Below the pieces are notes generated by a model, which did no database searches, was not told the origin of the DNA, and saw nothing but the letters and a program-made list of their open reading frames with translations. A stretch of 64,000 nucleotides of DNA. Origin: Betaproteobacteria bacterium (GTDB lineage Bacteria; Pseudomonadota; Gammaproteobacteria; Burkholderiales; Usitatibacteraceae). Shown here piece after piece: positions 37,907-47,083 of this stretch (position 1 is the first letter of the stretch; the number at the start of each line of letters is the position of its first letter). The position numbers and the translations under genes were made by a program. Location of the stretch: NCBI GenBank assembly GCA_016709665.1, contig JADJMI010000001.1:248001-312000 (forward strand), written 5' to 3'.

Positions 37907-38713
37907 ATGGATCTTCCGGAACTCCCCGAATCCGAGGCCACGGGCGACAAGGCCAGGATCTACCGAGAGATCCGAACGCTGGGCGGCGTACCGATGGTGG
38001 CGCTCATCTATCGCCACCTGGCCACGCTGCCTGGCGCGCTGGAATGGATGTGGGAAGCCCTTTCGCCCGCCTGGCGCGCCGGCGTGATCCAGGAAACGGC
38101 GTGGCGCATCGCCGGGGAAGCCCCGCTCGAGCCGATCGCCCCCATTTCCCGACCGGCTCTCATGGCGCTGGGCGTGGATGAGGCCGGATTCGAGGAGATC
38201 CGGACCGTCATCGCGTCCTACGATCGCGCGAACCCCGAGAACCTGCTCACCGTGCTGTGCCTGCTGCGGCTCGTCGCCGGGCGCGAAGCGCCGCATGGGA
38301 CGGCTGCCCGTCCCTGGACGCCTCCCGCCACCCCCGGCCCGCTGGTCGCCATGGGGGACCTCGGGTCGCTGCGGCCGGAAATCGCCGAACTGCTCGCCCT
38401 GGTCGCAGGGCCCGCGCCCGCCGGTGGGACGCGCGTCGTCCAGAGCCTTTACCGCCACTTCCTGCACCGACCCGCGTTCCTCGCTCTCGTCGTGACGCTG
38501 CTGGGCCAGAGAATGGCGGACGGTTCGATCGACGAGGCGGCCGGTCGCATCGGCAGGGACATGTCCCGCGCCGCCGACGAGATCGTATCGACAGTGAGCG
38601 CGCCTCCCGCACCCCATCCCGGGATCGAACCGGCTTGCGCGCGTTTCGCGGGCGGCATCATTCCCCGGATGATCGTGGTCGGGCGCCTGCTTCGCGCCGC
38701 CATGCCTCGCTGA
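37907..38713 (+). CDS. DehI-like (2-haloacid dehalogenase group) protein
   Basis: 268 residues. The opening SEATGDKARIYREIRTLGG then VPMVALIYRHLATLPGALEW is characteristic of the DehI group as I know it. There is an internal repeat: VPMVALIYRHLATLPGALEW pairs with TRVVQSLYRHFLHRPAFLAL about 145 residues later, as expected for the pseudo-dimeric DehI fold. DehI hydrolyses 2-halo acids of either chirality; most homologues are untested. It is flanked on both sides by identical palindromes and precedes the REP transposase. Ribosome site weak. Confidence 0.65.
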   Translation: MDLPELPESEATGDKARIYREIRTLGGVPMVALIYRHLATLPGALEWMWEALSPAWRAGVIQETAWRIAGEAPLEPIAPISRPALMALGVDEAGFEEIRTVIASYDRANPENLLTVLCLLRLVAGREAPHGTAARPWTPPATPGPLVAMGDLGSLRPEIAELLALVAGPAPAGGTRVVQSLYRHFLHRPAFLALVVTLLGQRMADGSIDEAAGRIGRDMSRAADEIVSTVSAPPAPHPGIEPACARFAGGIIPRMIVVGRLLRAAMPR

Positions 38714-38729
38714 GCCGGACGTCCAATCC

Positions 38730-38758
38730 GGGGACAGGTGAATTTTTCACCTGTCCCC
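38730..38758. repeat. 29-bp palindrome upstream of the RAYT gene
   Basis: Same perfect GGGGACAGGTGAA-TTT-TTCACCTGTCCCC structure as at 37838. It lies 16 bp after the DehI-like stop and 53 bp before the transposase start, forming its left flank. Confidence 0.92.
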
Positions 38759-38811
38759 ATTTCTTCAATTCTCGATGTCTTCCGAAAGCGAGATCGCGCG
38801 TTGTTGGTGAC

Positions 38812-39471
38812 ATGGCGAGGCAAGCGCGAATCGACGTTCCGGGATATCCGCAACACCTTGTGGTGCGCGGAAACAACCGCGCTCCCCTCTTCGGCAATGA
38901 TGCGGATCGGCTGCTCTACCTGCGTTTCATGGAAGGCGCCCTCGCCCGGTCGGGTGCGGAACTCCACGCCTTCGCGCTCATGTCCAATCACGTGCACTTG
39001 CTCGCGACGGGGCACCGGCCGGGCGAGTTGTCGGCGTTCATGCATCACCTCGGCAGCAAGTTCGCCCGCCTGATGAACCAGCGCTGGGGAAGGACGGGGA
39101 CGCTTTTCGAGGGGCGTTTCCGTTCCATCATGGTGGAAACCGATTCCTACCTCGTCACCTGCATGCGGTACATCGATCTCAATCCGGTGCGCGCGGGGCT
39201 CGTCCGCCACCCGGCTGATTACCCGTGGTCGAGCTTTCGCCGCAATGCCGGCCTAGCCCCCCTGGATCCGTTGGTGGCAAGCCCGGCCTATCTGGGGCTG
39301 GGCGAAACGGCCGAATCGCGGGGCAAAAGCTATCGGGAACTCTGCGAATCGGGGCTGGCGGCGCATGAAGTGGCGTGCATCCGGGAAAGCGTCCGGAAAT
39401 CCCGCGCCTTGGGATCACCGGCTTTCGTCAAGGCCATCGAATCGAAGTCCGCCTCGATCGGGGACAGGTGA
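38812..39471 (+). CDS. REP-associated tyrosine transposase (RAYT, IS200-like Y1)
   Basis: 219 residues. The N-terminus MARQARIDVPGYPQHLVVRG is the RAYT signature. The HUH metal site is in FALMSNHVHLLAT and the catalytic Tyr region in YLVTCMRYIDLNPVRAGLV, followed by WSSFRRNAG. It would nick single-stranded REP hairpins. The stop codon and last residues (IGDR) are donated by the repeat at 39460, and a matching repeat lies upstream, so the gene is bracketed by its presumed substrate. Intact, hence possibly active. The ATG at 38812 fits the conserved start. Confidence 0.92.
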   Translation: MARQARIDVPGYPQHLVVRGNNRAPLFGNDADRLLYLRFMEGALARSGAELHAFALMSNHVHLLATGHRPGELSAFMHHLGSKFARLMNQRWGRTGTLFEGRFRSIMVETDSYLVTCMRYIDLNPVRAGLVRHPADYPWSSFRRNAGLAPLDPLVASPAYLGLGETAESRGKSYRELCESGLAAHEVACIRESVRKSRALGSPAFVKAIESKSASIGDR

Positions 39472-39520
39472 ATTTGGGGACAGGTGAAAAATTCACCTGT
39501 CCCCAAATACACCTGTCCCC
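39460..39520. repeat. 61-bp double palindrome (REPIN-like) at RAYT 3' end
   Basis: Two GGGGACAGGTGAA units facing two inverted units across AAA, with one imperfect position in the outer arm. Same design as 31805. It covers the end of the transposase gene and stops 3 bp short of the efflux lipoprotein stop. Confidence 0.92.
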
Positions 39521-39523
39521 GCT

Positions 39524-40927
39524 TTACTGCCGCTCCGGGGCCGTCCAGCCGCCGCCCAGGGCGCGGTAGAGATCGACGGCGGCCGACAGGTGCTGCCGGC
39601 GCGCATCGGCGAGGGCGAGTTCCGCGGAAAATAGCGCGCGCTCGGCATCCAGCACGTCGAGGTAGTTCGAGTAGCCGTTGTCGTAGCGCAGGGTCGCAAG
39701 CCGCACCTGGCGCCGCAGCGCCGACACCGTCTGCTCCCGCGCGCTGGCCCGGTAGAGCGCCTGCTGCTTGGCGACGATGGCGATGCGCGCGTCGGAAAAG
39801 GCGCGGATCACGACCGCCCGGTAGTTGGCCGCGGCGTTGCGTTCGTTGGCGGAGGCCAGGTCCACCTGCGCGGCCGTGAGACCCGAATTGAAGAGCGGCA
39901 TCGTGAGCGAGCCCGCGTACGACCACGCGCGCGCCGGCCCCTTGAAGAGGTCGCCGAAAGCAAGGCTCTCGCCGCCGAACGCGCCCGTGAGCCCGATCTG
40001 CGGGAACCACGCCGCCTGCGCCGAAGCCACCCGCGCCTGCGTGGCGCGAAGTCCCTCCTCGGCCTCGCGGATGTCCGGGCGACGACCGAGAAGATCCGAA
40101 GGCAGCGCCTCCGGCACCGCGGGCGGCACGGGGATCGCGTCGATCGACTTGCCGCGCGGCGCGCCGGTGGCGAAGAGGTCCTTCGGGCTCGTGCCGACCA
40201 GCTCGGCCAGCGCGCCCTCGGAGCTGCTGATCGCCGTGAGGATGTCCGGGATCTGCGCGCGGGCGCTCGTGAGCTCCGACTCGGCCTGGCGCAGGTCCAG
40301 CTCGGAGGTCATGCCGCCCACGAAGCGCTTCTCGCGCAGGCGGTAGGAGTTCTCGCGGGACGAAACCGTAAGGCGCGTGGTTTCCAGTTGCGCGTCGAGC
40401 GCGCGCAGCTGGAAGTACGTCTGCGCGACGCGCGAGGCGAGCGTGAGCCGCACGGCCTCCCGGCCGCTTTCCGCCCCGATGAGGTCCGCGCGGGAAGCGG
40501 CCACCTCGTTTCTCACCCGTCCCCAGAGGTCCAGCTCCCAGAAGGCCGAGAGGTTGCCCTGGTACACGCTGAACGAACCGGACGACAGGGGGTTGGTCTC
40601 GGTGGACAGCTCCTGCCGCGACGCGTTGAGATTGGCGTTGACCGTCGGCAGTTGCTGCGAGCGCGAGATGCCCAGCCGCGCCTCGGCGGCGTTCACGCGG
40701 GCCACCGCCTGCTCGAGCGTGGGGCTCGCGGCGAAGGCATCGTCGATGAGCCGCTGCAGGACCGGGTCGTCGAAGGCCTTCCACCAATCCTTCGCGATGA
40801 CGACCTGCTCGCCGGGCCGCACGGCATCGGGCGTGGCGGTGGGCGGCAGGGTGTAGTTGGGCGCGCAGGCCGCGAGGGCGAGGGCCGAGAACGCCGCGAC
40901 AGCCGCGGGGGAAAGGGCCTTACGCAT
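39524..40927 (-). CDS. RND efflux outer-membrane lipoprotein (OprM/NodT family)
   Basis: 467 residues, trimeric outer-membrane channel of a tripartite pump. Lipobox LALAACAPNY at the start, then KDWWKAFDDPVLQRLIDDAF. Two repeats of the TolC-type helical barrel follow, e.g. YQGNLSAFWELDLWGRVRNE, LLGRRPDIREAEEGLRATQA and YDNGYSNYLDVLDAERALFS. The ATG overlaps the end of the pump gene by 8 nt, so the two are coupled. Complete. Confidence 0.94.
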   Translation of the reverse strand: MRKALSPAAVAAFSALALAACAPNYTLPPTATPDAVRPGEQVVIAKDWWKAFDDPVLQRLIDDAFAASPTLEQAVARVNAAEARLGISRSQQLPTVNANLNASRQELSTETNPLSSGSFSVYQGNLSAFWELDLWGRVRNEVAASRADLIGAESGREAVRLTLASRVAQTYFQLRALDAQLETTRLTVSSRENSYRLREKRFVGGMTSELDLRQAESELTSARAQIPDILTAISSSEGALAELVGTSPKDLFATGAPRGKSIDAIPVPPAVPEALPSDLLGRRPDIREAEEGLRATQARVASAQAAWFPQIGLTGAFGGESLAFGDLFKGPARAWSYAGSLTMPLFNSGLTAAQVDLASANERNAAANYRAVVIRAFSDARIAIVAKQQALYRASAREQTVSALRRQVRLATLRYDNGYSNYLDVLDAERALFSAELALADARRQHLSAAVDLYRALGGGWTAPERQ

Positions 40928-43900
40928 GGGGCACCTCCGCCGGCGTGGCCTTCTTCGTCGTTCCCTTTCCGATAATCAGCTTGAAGAAGAGCGGCACGAA
41001 GAAGATGGCGATGAAAGTGGCCGCGAGCATCCCGCCGATCACGGGCCAGCCGAGCGCGTGCCGGCTGGCGGCGCCGGCGCCCGAGGAAAGCACCAGCGGC
41101 ACGCAACCCAGGATGAACGCGAGCGAGGTCATCACGATCGGTCGGAAGCGCTGCCTCGCCGATTCGATCGCCGCCTCCGCGGGCGTGAGGCCCTCCTCCA
41201 TCTTCATCACCGCGAACTCCACGATGAGGATGGCGTTCTTCGCCGCGAGGCCGATGAGCGTGACCAGGCCCACCTGGAAGTACACGTTGTTGGTGAGGCC
41301 CACGGCCCACACCGCGAAGATGGCGCCGAAGAGCGCGAAGGGCACCGCCGTGATGACCGCGAAGGGCAGCGACCAGCGCTCGTACTGCGCCGCCAGGATG
41401 AGGAACACCATCAGGATGCCGAAGCCGAAGGCCATCGCCGCCGTGCCGCCGGCCGCCTTCTCCTGGTACGCGCTGCCCGTCCAGGCGAGCGTGTAGTCCG
41501 GGGTGGTGTGCTCGGCCACCACTTCCTCCAGCGCCGCGATCACCTGCCCCGACGAGTAGCCCGGCGCCGGGTTGGCGAGGAGCTTGGCCGCGGGGAACAC
41601 GTTGAATCGCTCGACCAGTTCCGGCCCCGTCACGGGCGCCGCCTTCACGAGCACGTTGAGCGGGATCATGTCCCCGCCCTGCGAGCGCACGAACACGTTG
41701 CGGATGTCGTCCGGGTGCGCGCGGAAATCCGCCTCGCTCTGGATCTGCACCTTGTAGGTGCGGCCGAACTTGTTGAAGTCGTTCACGTAGAGCGAGCCGA
41801 AGGTGGCCTGCAGCGCGTCGAACACGCTGTTGATCGGCACGCCGATGGCCTTGGCCTTGGCGCGGTCCACCTCGAGGTAGATCTGCGGCACCGTCGGCTT
41901 GAAGGTCGACTGGATGGAGGCGAACTCCGGCCGGCCTTTCGCGGCCTCGATCAGCGCCGCGACCTGCAGGCCGATGGCCTGCGAGCCCGCGCCGCTGCGG
42001 TTCTGCAGGTACGCCTCCACGCCGCCGGTGGTCGAAAGCCCCGAGATGGGCGGCGGGTTGAAGGCGGCGATGACGCCCTCCTTCACGGCGCCATTCGCCG
42101 CGAGCGCGCGCTTGGCGAGCGAGAAGGTGTCCTGGCCCGGCCCCTTGCGTTCGCTCCAGTCCTTGAGCGTGAGGAAGATGGCGCCGGCATTGGGCCGGAT
42201 GGAGCCCGACAGCAGGTCGTAGCCCGGCAGCGAAACCTGGTAGGCCGTCTCCGGGAATTTCTGGAAGACCGCCTCGGTCGCGAGCATCGTCGCGTTGCCG
42301 CGGCTGAACGAGGCGGCGTCCGGCATGAAGGACGCGGCCATGATGAAGCCCTGGTCCTCGTCCGGCACGAGCCCCGAGGGCACCACCTTGAAAAGCCAGC
42401 CCATGGCGATCATGAGGGCCGCGAAGAGGGCGAAGGCGACCAGCGCGCGCTTGATGAGGAACGTGACGCCCGCGGTGAAGCCGTTCGTGAGCTTGTCGAA
42501 GCCCCGGTTGAAGGCCCGGAAGAACGCGTTGGGTTCGTGGTGCCCGGGCTTGAGGATGAGCGCGCACAGTGCCGGGGTGAGCGTGAGCGCCACGACGCCC
42601 GAGATGGTCACCGAGATGGCGATGGTGACCGCGAACTGCTTGTACATCTGGCCGGTGAAGCCGCCCATGAACGCGACGGGCACGAACACCGCGCACAGCA
42701 CGAGCACGATGGCCACCAGCGCGCCGGAGACCTCGTTCATCGCCTCGATCGAGGCCTCCTTGGGCCCGATCTTCTTCTCGCTCATGATGCGCTCGACGTT
42801 CTCCAGCACCACGATGGCGTCGTCCACGACGATGCCGATGGCGAGCACCATGCCGAATAGCGTGAGCAGGTTGATCGAGAAGCCCAGCAGGTACATGCCC
42901 GCGAACGTGCCGACGAGGGACACCGGCACGGCGAGCGACGGAATGAGGGTCGCGCGGAAGTTCTGCAGGAAGAGGTACACCACCAGGAACACGAGGATCA
43001 CCGCCTCCACGAGGGTGTGGACCACTTCCTCGATGGAGATGCGCACGAACTTGGTCGTGTCGTAGGGCACGGAATACGTCATGCCCTCGGGAAAGTTCGA
43101 CTTCACGCGATCGAACGTGGCGTACACCGCGTCGGCCACGGCGATGGCGTTGGCGCCCGGCTGCTGGTAGACGGCGATGAGGGTCGCCGGCTGCCCGTTC
43201 ACGCGCGGCTCGATGGAATAGTCGCGGGCGGCGATCTCGACGCGGGCCACGTCCTTCACGCGGATGCGCGAGCCGTCCGGGTTCGACTTGATGATGATCT
43301 CGGCGAACTCCTCGGGCTCCTCCAGGCGGCCCTTGGTGGTCACCGTGTAGGTGAAGTCGACGGGGTTCTTGAGGGGCTCGGCGCCGATCTGGCCCGCGGC
43401 GAACTGCGCGTTCTGCTCGCGGATGGCCGAGACGACGTCGCCCGGCGTGAGGCCGAGCTGCGCGACGCGGTCGGGCCGGAGCCACACGCGCATCGCGTAA
43501 TCCTTGGCGCCCATGATGGCCGCCTCGCCCACGCCGGGGATGCGCTTGATCTCGTCGAGCACGTTCAGGTCCACGTAGTTGGACATGAACACCGGGTCGT
43601 GCGCGGGGTTGGTGGAGGTGACGGCGGCGAAGACCAGGATGGAGGTGGACTTCTTCTTGACCGTGACGCCCTGGCGCTTCACTTCCTCCGGCAGGATCGG
43701 CAGCGCCGCCTGCACGCGGTTGTTCACGTTGATCGTGGCCTGGTCCGGGTCCGTGCCGATGGCGAAGTACACGTTGAGCGCCATCGAGCCGTCGCTGGCG
43801 GCCTGCGACTGCATGTAGATCATGTTCTCGACGCCGTTCACCTGCTGCTCGATGGGCGCGGCGACGGTCTGCGAGATCACGTCCGGGGAGGCGCCCGGGT

Positions 43901-44048
43901 AGCGCGCCGCCACCGAGACCACCGGCGGCAGCAGGTTGGGGTACTGCTCGATCGAAAGCACCTTGATCGACGCGGCACCCGCCAGCAGGATGATGATCGA
44001 GATGACGCTCGCGAAGATCGGGCGTTCGATGAAGAACTTCGAGAACAT
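40920..44048 (-). CDS. RND multidrug efflux transporter, HAE1 family (AcrB-like)
   Basis: 1042 residues, proton-driven inner-membrane pump. Start MFSKFFIERPIFASVISIII, first helix, then NRVQAALPILPEEVKRQGV, the ALVLCAVFVPVAFMGG helix, and TM4 with the paired Asp relay in GMVLAIGIVVDDAIVVLENV. C-terminal helices include TSLAFILGCVPLVLSSGAG. Usual AcrB length and two homologous halves. Adaptor lies 14 bp upstream, channel overlaps downstream. Substrates cannot be predicted. Intact. Confidence 0.96.
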   Translation of the reverse strand: MFSKFFIERPIFASVISIIILLAGAASIKVLSIEQYPNLLPPVVSVAARYPGASPDVISQTVAAPIEQQVNGVENMIYMQSQAASDGSMALNVYFAIGTDPDQATINVNNRVQAALPILPEEVKRQGVTVKKKSTSILVFAAVTSTNPAHDPVFMSNYVDLNVLDEIKRIPGVGEAAIMGAKDYAMRVWLRPDRVAQLGLTPGDVVSAIREQNAQFAAGQIGAEPLKNPVDFTYTVTTKGRLEEPEEFAEIIIKSNPDGSRIRVKDVARVEIAARDYSIEPRVNGQPATLIAVYQQPGANAIAVADAVYATFDRVKSNFPEGMTYSVPYDTTKFVRISIEEVVHTLVEAVILVFLVVYLFLQNFRATLIPSLAVPVSLVGTFAGMYLLGFSINLLTLFGMVLAIGIVVDDAIVVLENVERIMSEKKIGPKEASIEAMNEVSGALVAIVLVLCAVFVPVAFMGGFTGQMYKQFAVTIAISVTISGVVALTLTPALCALILKPGHHEPNAFFRAFNRGFDKLTNGFTAGVTFLIKRALVAFALFAALMIAMGWLFKVVPSGLVPDEDQGFIMAASFMPDAASFSRGNATMLATEAVFQKFPETAYQVSLPGYDLLSGSIRPNAGAIFLTLKDWSERKGPGQDTFSLAKRALAANGAVKEGVIAAFNPPPISGLSTTGGVEAYLQNRSGAGSQAIGLQVAALIEAAKGRPEFASIQSTFKPTVPQIYLEVDRAKAKAIGVPINSVFDALQATFGSLYVNDFNKFGRTYKVQIQSEADFRAHPDDIRNVFVRSQGGDMIPLNVLVKAAPVTGPELVERFNVFPAAKLLANPAPGYSSGQVIAALEEVVAEHTTPDYTLAWTGSAYQEKAAGGTAAMAFGFGILMVFLILAAQYERWSLPFAVITAVPFALFGAIFAVWAVGLTNNVYFQVGLVTLIGLAAKNAILIVEFAVMKMEEGLTPAEAAIESARQRFRPIVMTSLAFILGCVPLVLSSGAGAASRHALGWPVIGGMLAATFIAIFFVPLFFKLIIGKGTTKKATPAEVPHA

Positions 44049-44062
44049 GGGGCCGGGCCTCG

Positions 44063-45286
44063 CTACTTCTTCGCGGCGTCGGCGGGCTTCGCCGGGGCCT
44101 TGCCGTCACCGGCCGGGGCCTTGCCGGGCGCCGCGGCGCCCGGCGGCGTCGTGCCGGCAGGCACGGGCTTCACCTCGGTGCCGGGGCGCGACTTGAAGAG
44201 GCCGTCGACCACCACGCGCTCGCCCCCCTTCAGGCCCGCGACGATGGAGATGTCGTTCCCCACGCGCCGGCCCAGCTGCACCGGGCGCGGCTCCACGATG
44301 TTCTTGTCGTTCACGATGAGGACGAGCCGCGTGGCCTGCTGCTGCGTGACCGCGCGCTCCGGCACGAGCATGGAGTTCTTCGACATGCCCAGGGTGATGG
44401 CGATGCGCACGAACTGGCCGGGCAGCAATTCGCCCTTCGGGTTCGGGAACTCGGCGCGGGCGCGGATCGTGCCGGTCTTGGGATCGACGCGGCTGTCGGC
44501 GAAATCGACGAAGCCCACGCCGGCGAAATCGCGGCCGTCCGCGAGCTTGGCGCGCGCCTCGACCTTCTTCGACGGCGTGATGACGACGCGGCCGGCCTTG
44601 ACGGCGTCGTCCAGCTCGAGCTTTTCCGTCTCGGAATAGGAGAAGTTGACGTAGAGCGGGTCGAGCTGGGCCACGGTGGTGAGCAGGCTCGCGTCCCCCG
44701 AGGTGGCCACGAGGCTGCCCTCGCTCCGGGCTTCCTTGCTGGCGATGCCGGCGATGGGCGAAGTGACGAGCGTGTAGCCCAGGTTCAGTTCCGCCTCGCG
44801 CACCTTGGCGCGCGCCGAATCCACGGAGGCCTGGGCCAGGTCGAACGCCGACTTGGCGTCGTCGTAGTCCTTGCGGCTGACGGCGTTCTCCTTGAAGAGG
44901 GGCTCGATGCGCTCGCGGTCCGCGCGCGTGCGTTCGAAGGTGGCCTCCTGCTGGCGCAACGCGCCCTTGGCCTGGTCGAGCGCCGCCTTGTACGGCTCCG
45001 GATCGATCTGGAAGAGGGGCTGGCCTTCCTTCACCGCCTGGCCTTCCTGGTACAGGCGCTTCTGGAGGATGCCGGAGACGCGGGAGCGCACTTCGGTCTC
45101 CCGGAAGCCCGCGGTCTGGCCCACCTGCTCGTAGACCAGGGGCACATCGCGCGGCTGCACCGTGACGATGCCGACCTGCGGCGGCCCGGCCTTGGGGGGC
45201 GGGGCCTTCTCGGAGCAAGCGGAAAGGATCACGGCGGCGGCAAGTGCCGTGGGCAGGATACGGGCGTAACGGGAGGGGAATCGCAT
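44063..45286 (-). CDS. RND efflux periplasmic adaptor (AcrA-like)
   Basis: 407 residues, lipid-anchored (AAAVILSACSEKAPPP). It has the lipoyl-type halves (VSGILQKRLYQEGQAVKEGQ and LGYTLVTSPIAGIASKEARS) around a coiled-coil hairpin (about 100-160). A beta-barrel and a membrane-proximal domain (NPKGELLPGQFVRIAITLGM) follow. The Ala/Pro/Lys-rich tail (GKAPAKPADAAKK) is low-complexity. First gene of the efflux operon. No regulator is adjacent: the next gene upstream is an unrelated divergent phospholipase. Confidence 0.95.
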   Translation of the reverse strand: MRFPSRYARILPTALAAAVILSACSEKAPPPKAGPPQVGIVTVQPRDVPLVYEQVGQTAGFRETEVRSRVSGILQKRLYQEGQAVKEGQPLFQIDPEPYKAALDQAKGALRQQEATFERTRADRERIEPLFKENAVSRKDYDDAKSAFDLAQASVDSARAKVREAELNLGYTLVTSPIAGIASKEARSEGSLVATSGDASLLTTVAQLDPLYVNFSYSETEKLELDDAVKAGRVVITPSKKVEARAKLADGRDFAGVGFVDFADSRVDPKTGTIRARAEFPNPKGELLPGQFVRIAITLGMSKNSMLVPERAVTQQQATRLVLIVNDKNIVEPRPVQLGRRVGNDISIVAGLKGGERVVVDGLFKSRPGTEVKPVPAGTTPPGAAAPGKAPAGDGKAPAKPADAAKK

Positions 45287-45466
45287 GGAAGGCTCCGCGG
45301 GAACGGCGGGTGGGCGGGACGGCTCGGCCCGGCGCTGCTCGGGCGGCGTCCCGCAAGTCCGATGGAAGGCGCAATTCTATAGAAGCGCTTTCGTCGGCAC
45401 CACCTGACCTTCGGTCCCAACCCTCCGTATACTCGCCCGACCCCCTCCCAATAGAAGACCGAGACC

Positions 45467-46501
45467 ATGAAACTCGCCGCCCTGGCACTCCTGGCTGCCG
45501 CCACTGCAAGCGCCGCCGCGACCGCCGTCGCCAATCCGGCCTGCACGGCCATCGACGACGATGCCGCCCGCCTGCGCTGCTACGACGCCGCCGCCGGGCG
45601 AAAGCCGGCGGCGAAGCCCGCCACGGCCGCTCCCACACCCGCCGCGCCCCCGCCGCTCATCGCGCACGCAACGCCCGCGGCGTCGGGCGTGGGCAGCCGC
45701 TGGGAACTCGACACGGGCACGAAGGCGCCGCTCTTCACCTTCCGGCCGCACCGGCAGAACTACCTCCTGCCGCTCACGCACACCGACTCGGTGAACAAGG
45801 CGCCCTACCAGTCGACCCTCGACGCCCTGGCCGGCGCCGGGCTCGTGCCGCCGGGCAGCGCCCCGATCGACCCGACCGAAGCCGCCTTCCAGCTGAGCTT
45901 CAAGGCGAAGATGTGGGAAGGGCTCGTCTCCGACCGCGCGGACCTGTGGGTGGGTTATACGCAGCGCAGCTTCTGGCAGGTGTACAACGGCGACGTCTCC
46001 GCGCCCTTCCGCGACACCAACTACGAGCCCGAGGCGATCCTCGCGCTGCGCACGGACGTGGATGTGTTCGGCCTCAAGTGGCGAAACCTCAACCTGGGCC
46101 TCGTGCACCAGTCGAACGGCCGCTCGGAGCCGCTTTCGCGCAGCTGGAACCGCGTCTACGCGGAATTCGGGTTCGAGCGCGGCCCCTTCACGCTCGCGAT
46201 CCGCCCCTGGTACCGCTTCAAGGAAGACGCCGCGGACGACGACAACCCCGACATCACGAAATACCTGGGGCACGGCGACCTCGTGGCGACCTACAAGGCG
46301 GGGCGCCACCAGTTCGGGCTGCTCGCGCGGCAGAACTTCTCGTCGGGGTACGGCGCGGCCCAGCTCGACTGGAGCTTCCCGCTCTACGGCGCGCTCAGGG
46401 GCTACGCGCAGGTGTTCACCGGCTACGGCTACAACCTGCTCGACTACAACCACCGCCAGACGGTGGGCGGCATCGGCGTGCTGCTCACGGACCGCTTCTG
46501 A
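45467..46501 (+). CDS. pldA: Outer-membrane phospholipase A (OMPLA)
   Basis: 344 residues with signal peptide (ALLAAATASAAATAVA), an Ala/Pro-rich linker (about 45-75) and a C-terminal 12-strand barrel ending in Phe (LLTDRF). The catalytic triad is visible: GLVHQSNGRS supplies His214 and Ser216, and SRSWNRVY supplies Asn228, matching the HxSNG/RSWNR pattern of OMPLA. It hydrolyses phospholipids at the outer-membrane surface when dimerised by Ca2+. Longer than the E. coli enzyme owing to the linker. Its stop directly abuts the convergent ampD stop. Confidence 0.92.
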   Translation: MKLAALALLAAATASAAATAVANPACTAIDDDAARLRCYDAAAGRKPAAKPATAAPTPAAPPPLIAHATPAASGVGSRWELDTGTKAPLFTFRPHRQNYLLPLTHTDSVNKAPYQSTLDALAGAGLVPPGSAPIDPTEAAFQLSFKAKMWEGLVSDRADLWVGYTQRSFWQVYNGDVSAPFRDTNYEPEAILALRTDVDVFGLKWRNLNLGLVHQSNGRSEPLSRSWNRVYAEFGFERGPFTLAIRPWYRFKEDAADDDNPDITKYLGHGDLVATYKAGRHQFGLLARQNFSSGYGAAQLDWSFPLYGALRGYAQVFTGYGYNLLDYNHRQTVGGIGVLLTDRF

Positions 46502-47083
46502 TCAGGCGGCGCCGAACGAGGCGCGGTAGCGCTCCCAATCGAAGAACGGGCCCGGGTCGGTCTTGCGCTCCGGCGCGATGTCCGAATGGCCGACGAGCTC
46601 GAGCTCGCCGTAGCGCTCGAACAGGGCGACGGTGAGCTCGGCGAGGGCCTCGTACTGCGCGTCCTCGTAGGGCCCGAAGTCCGTGCCCTCCAGCTCGATG
46701 CCGATGGAAAAGTCGTTGAGCTTTTCGCGGCCCTTCCACCGCGACACGCCCGCGTGCCACGCGCGCAGCTCGCACGGGACGAACTGCACCACCTCGCCAT
46801 CGCGGCGCACGAAGAAGTGCGCCGAGACGCGCATCGCCGCGATGCCCGCGAAGAAGGGATGCGCGGCGGGATTCAGGCGGCCGAGGAAGAACTCTTCCAC
46901 CTCGCGTCCGCCGAACTCCCCCGGCGGCAGCGAGATGTTGTGGATCACGAGCGTGTCGATGGGCGTCTCCGGCGGGCGCTCGTCGTGGTGAGGCGAAGGC
47001 ACGAAACGCGCGCCCGCCACGACCCCCGCGATGTCCGCGAGGAATCGAGGCACGACGGGGGGTTCGCCCGGCAGGTCGATCAC
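46502..47083 (-). CDS. ampD: 1,6-anhydro-N-acetylmuramyl-L-alanine amidase AmpD
   Basis: 193 residues, cytosolic zinc amidase of peptidoglycan recycling. Zinc and catalytic residues: VIHNISLPP (His), WHAGVSRWKGREKLNDFSIG then IELEGTDFGPY (Glu), and VGHSDIAPERKTDPGPFFDW (His, Lys, Asp). The GTG start at 47083 overlaps the upstream GNAT stop (GTGA); the longer upstream frame is not conserved. Its activity sets the level of anhydromuropeptide inducers, hence beta-lactamase control where AmpR exists. Confidence 0.94.
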   Translation of the reverse strand: MIDLPGEPPVVPRFLADIAGVVAGARFVPSPHHDERPPETPIDTLVIHNISLPPGEFGGREVEEFFLGRLNPAAHPFFAGIAAMRVSAHFFVRRDGEVVQFVPCELRAWHAGVSRWKGREKLNDFSIGIELEGTDFGPYEDAQYEALAELTVALFERYGELELVGHSDIAPERKTDPGPFFDWERYRASFGAA

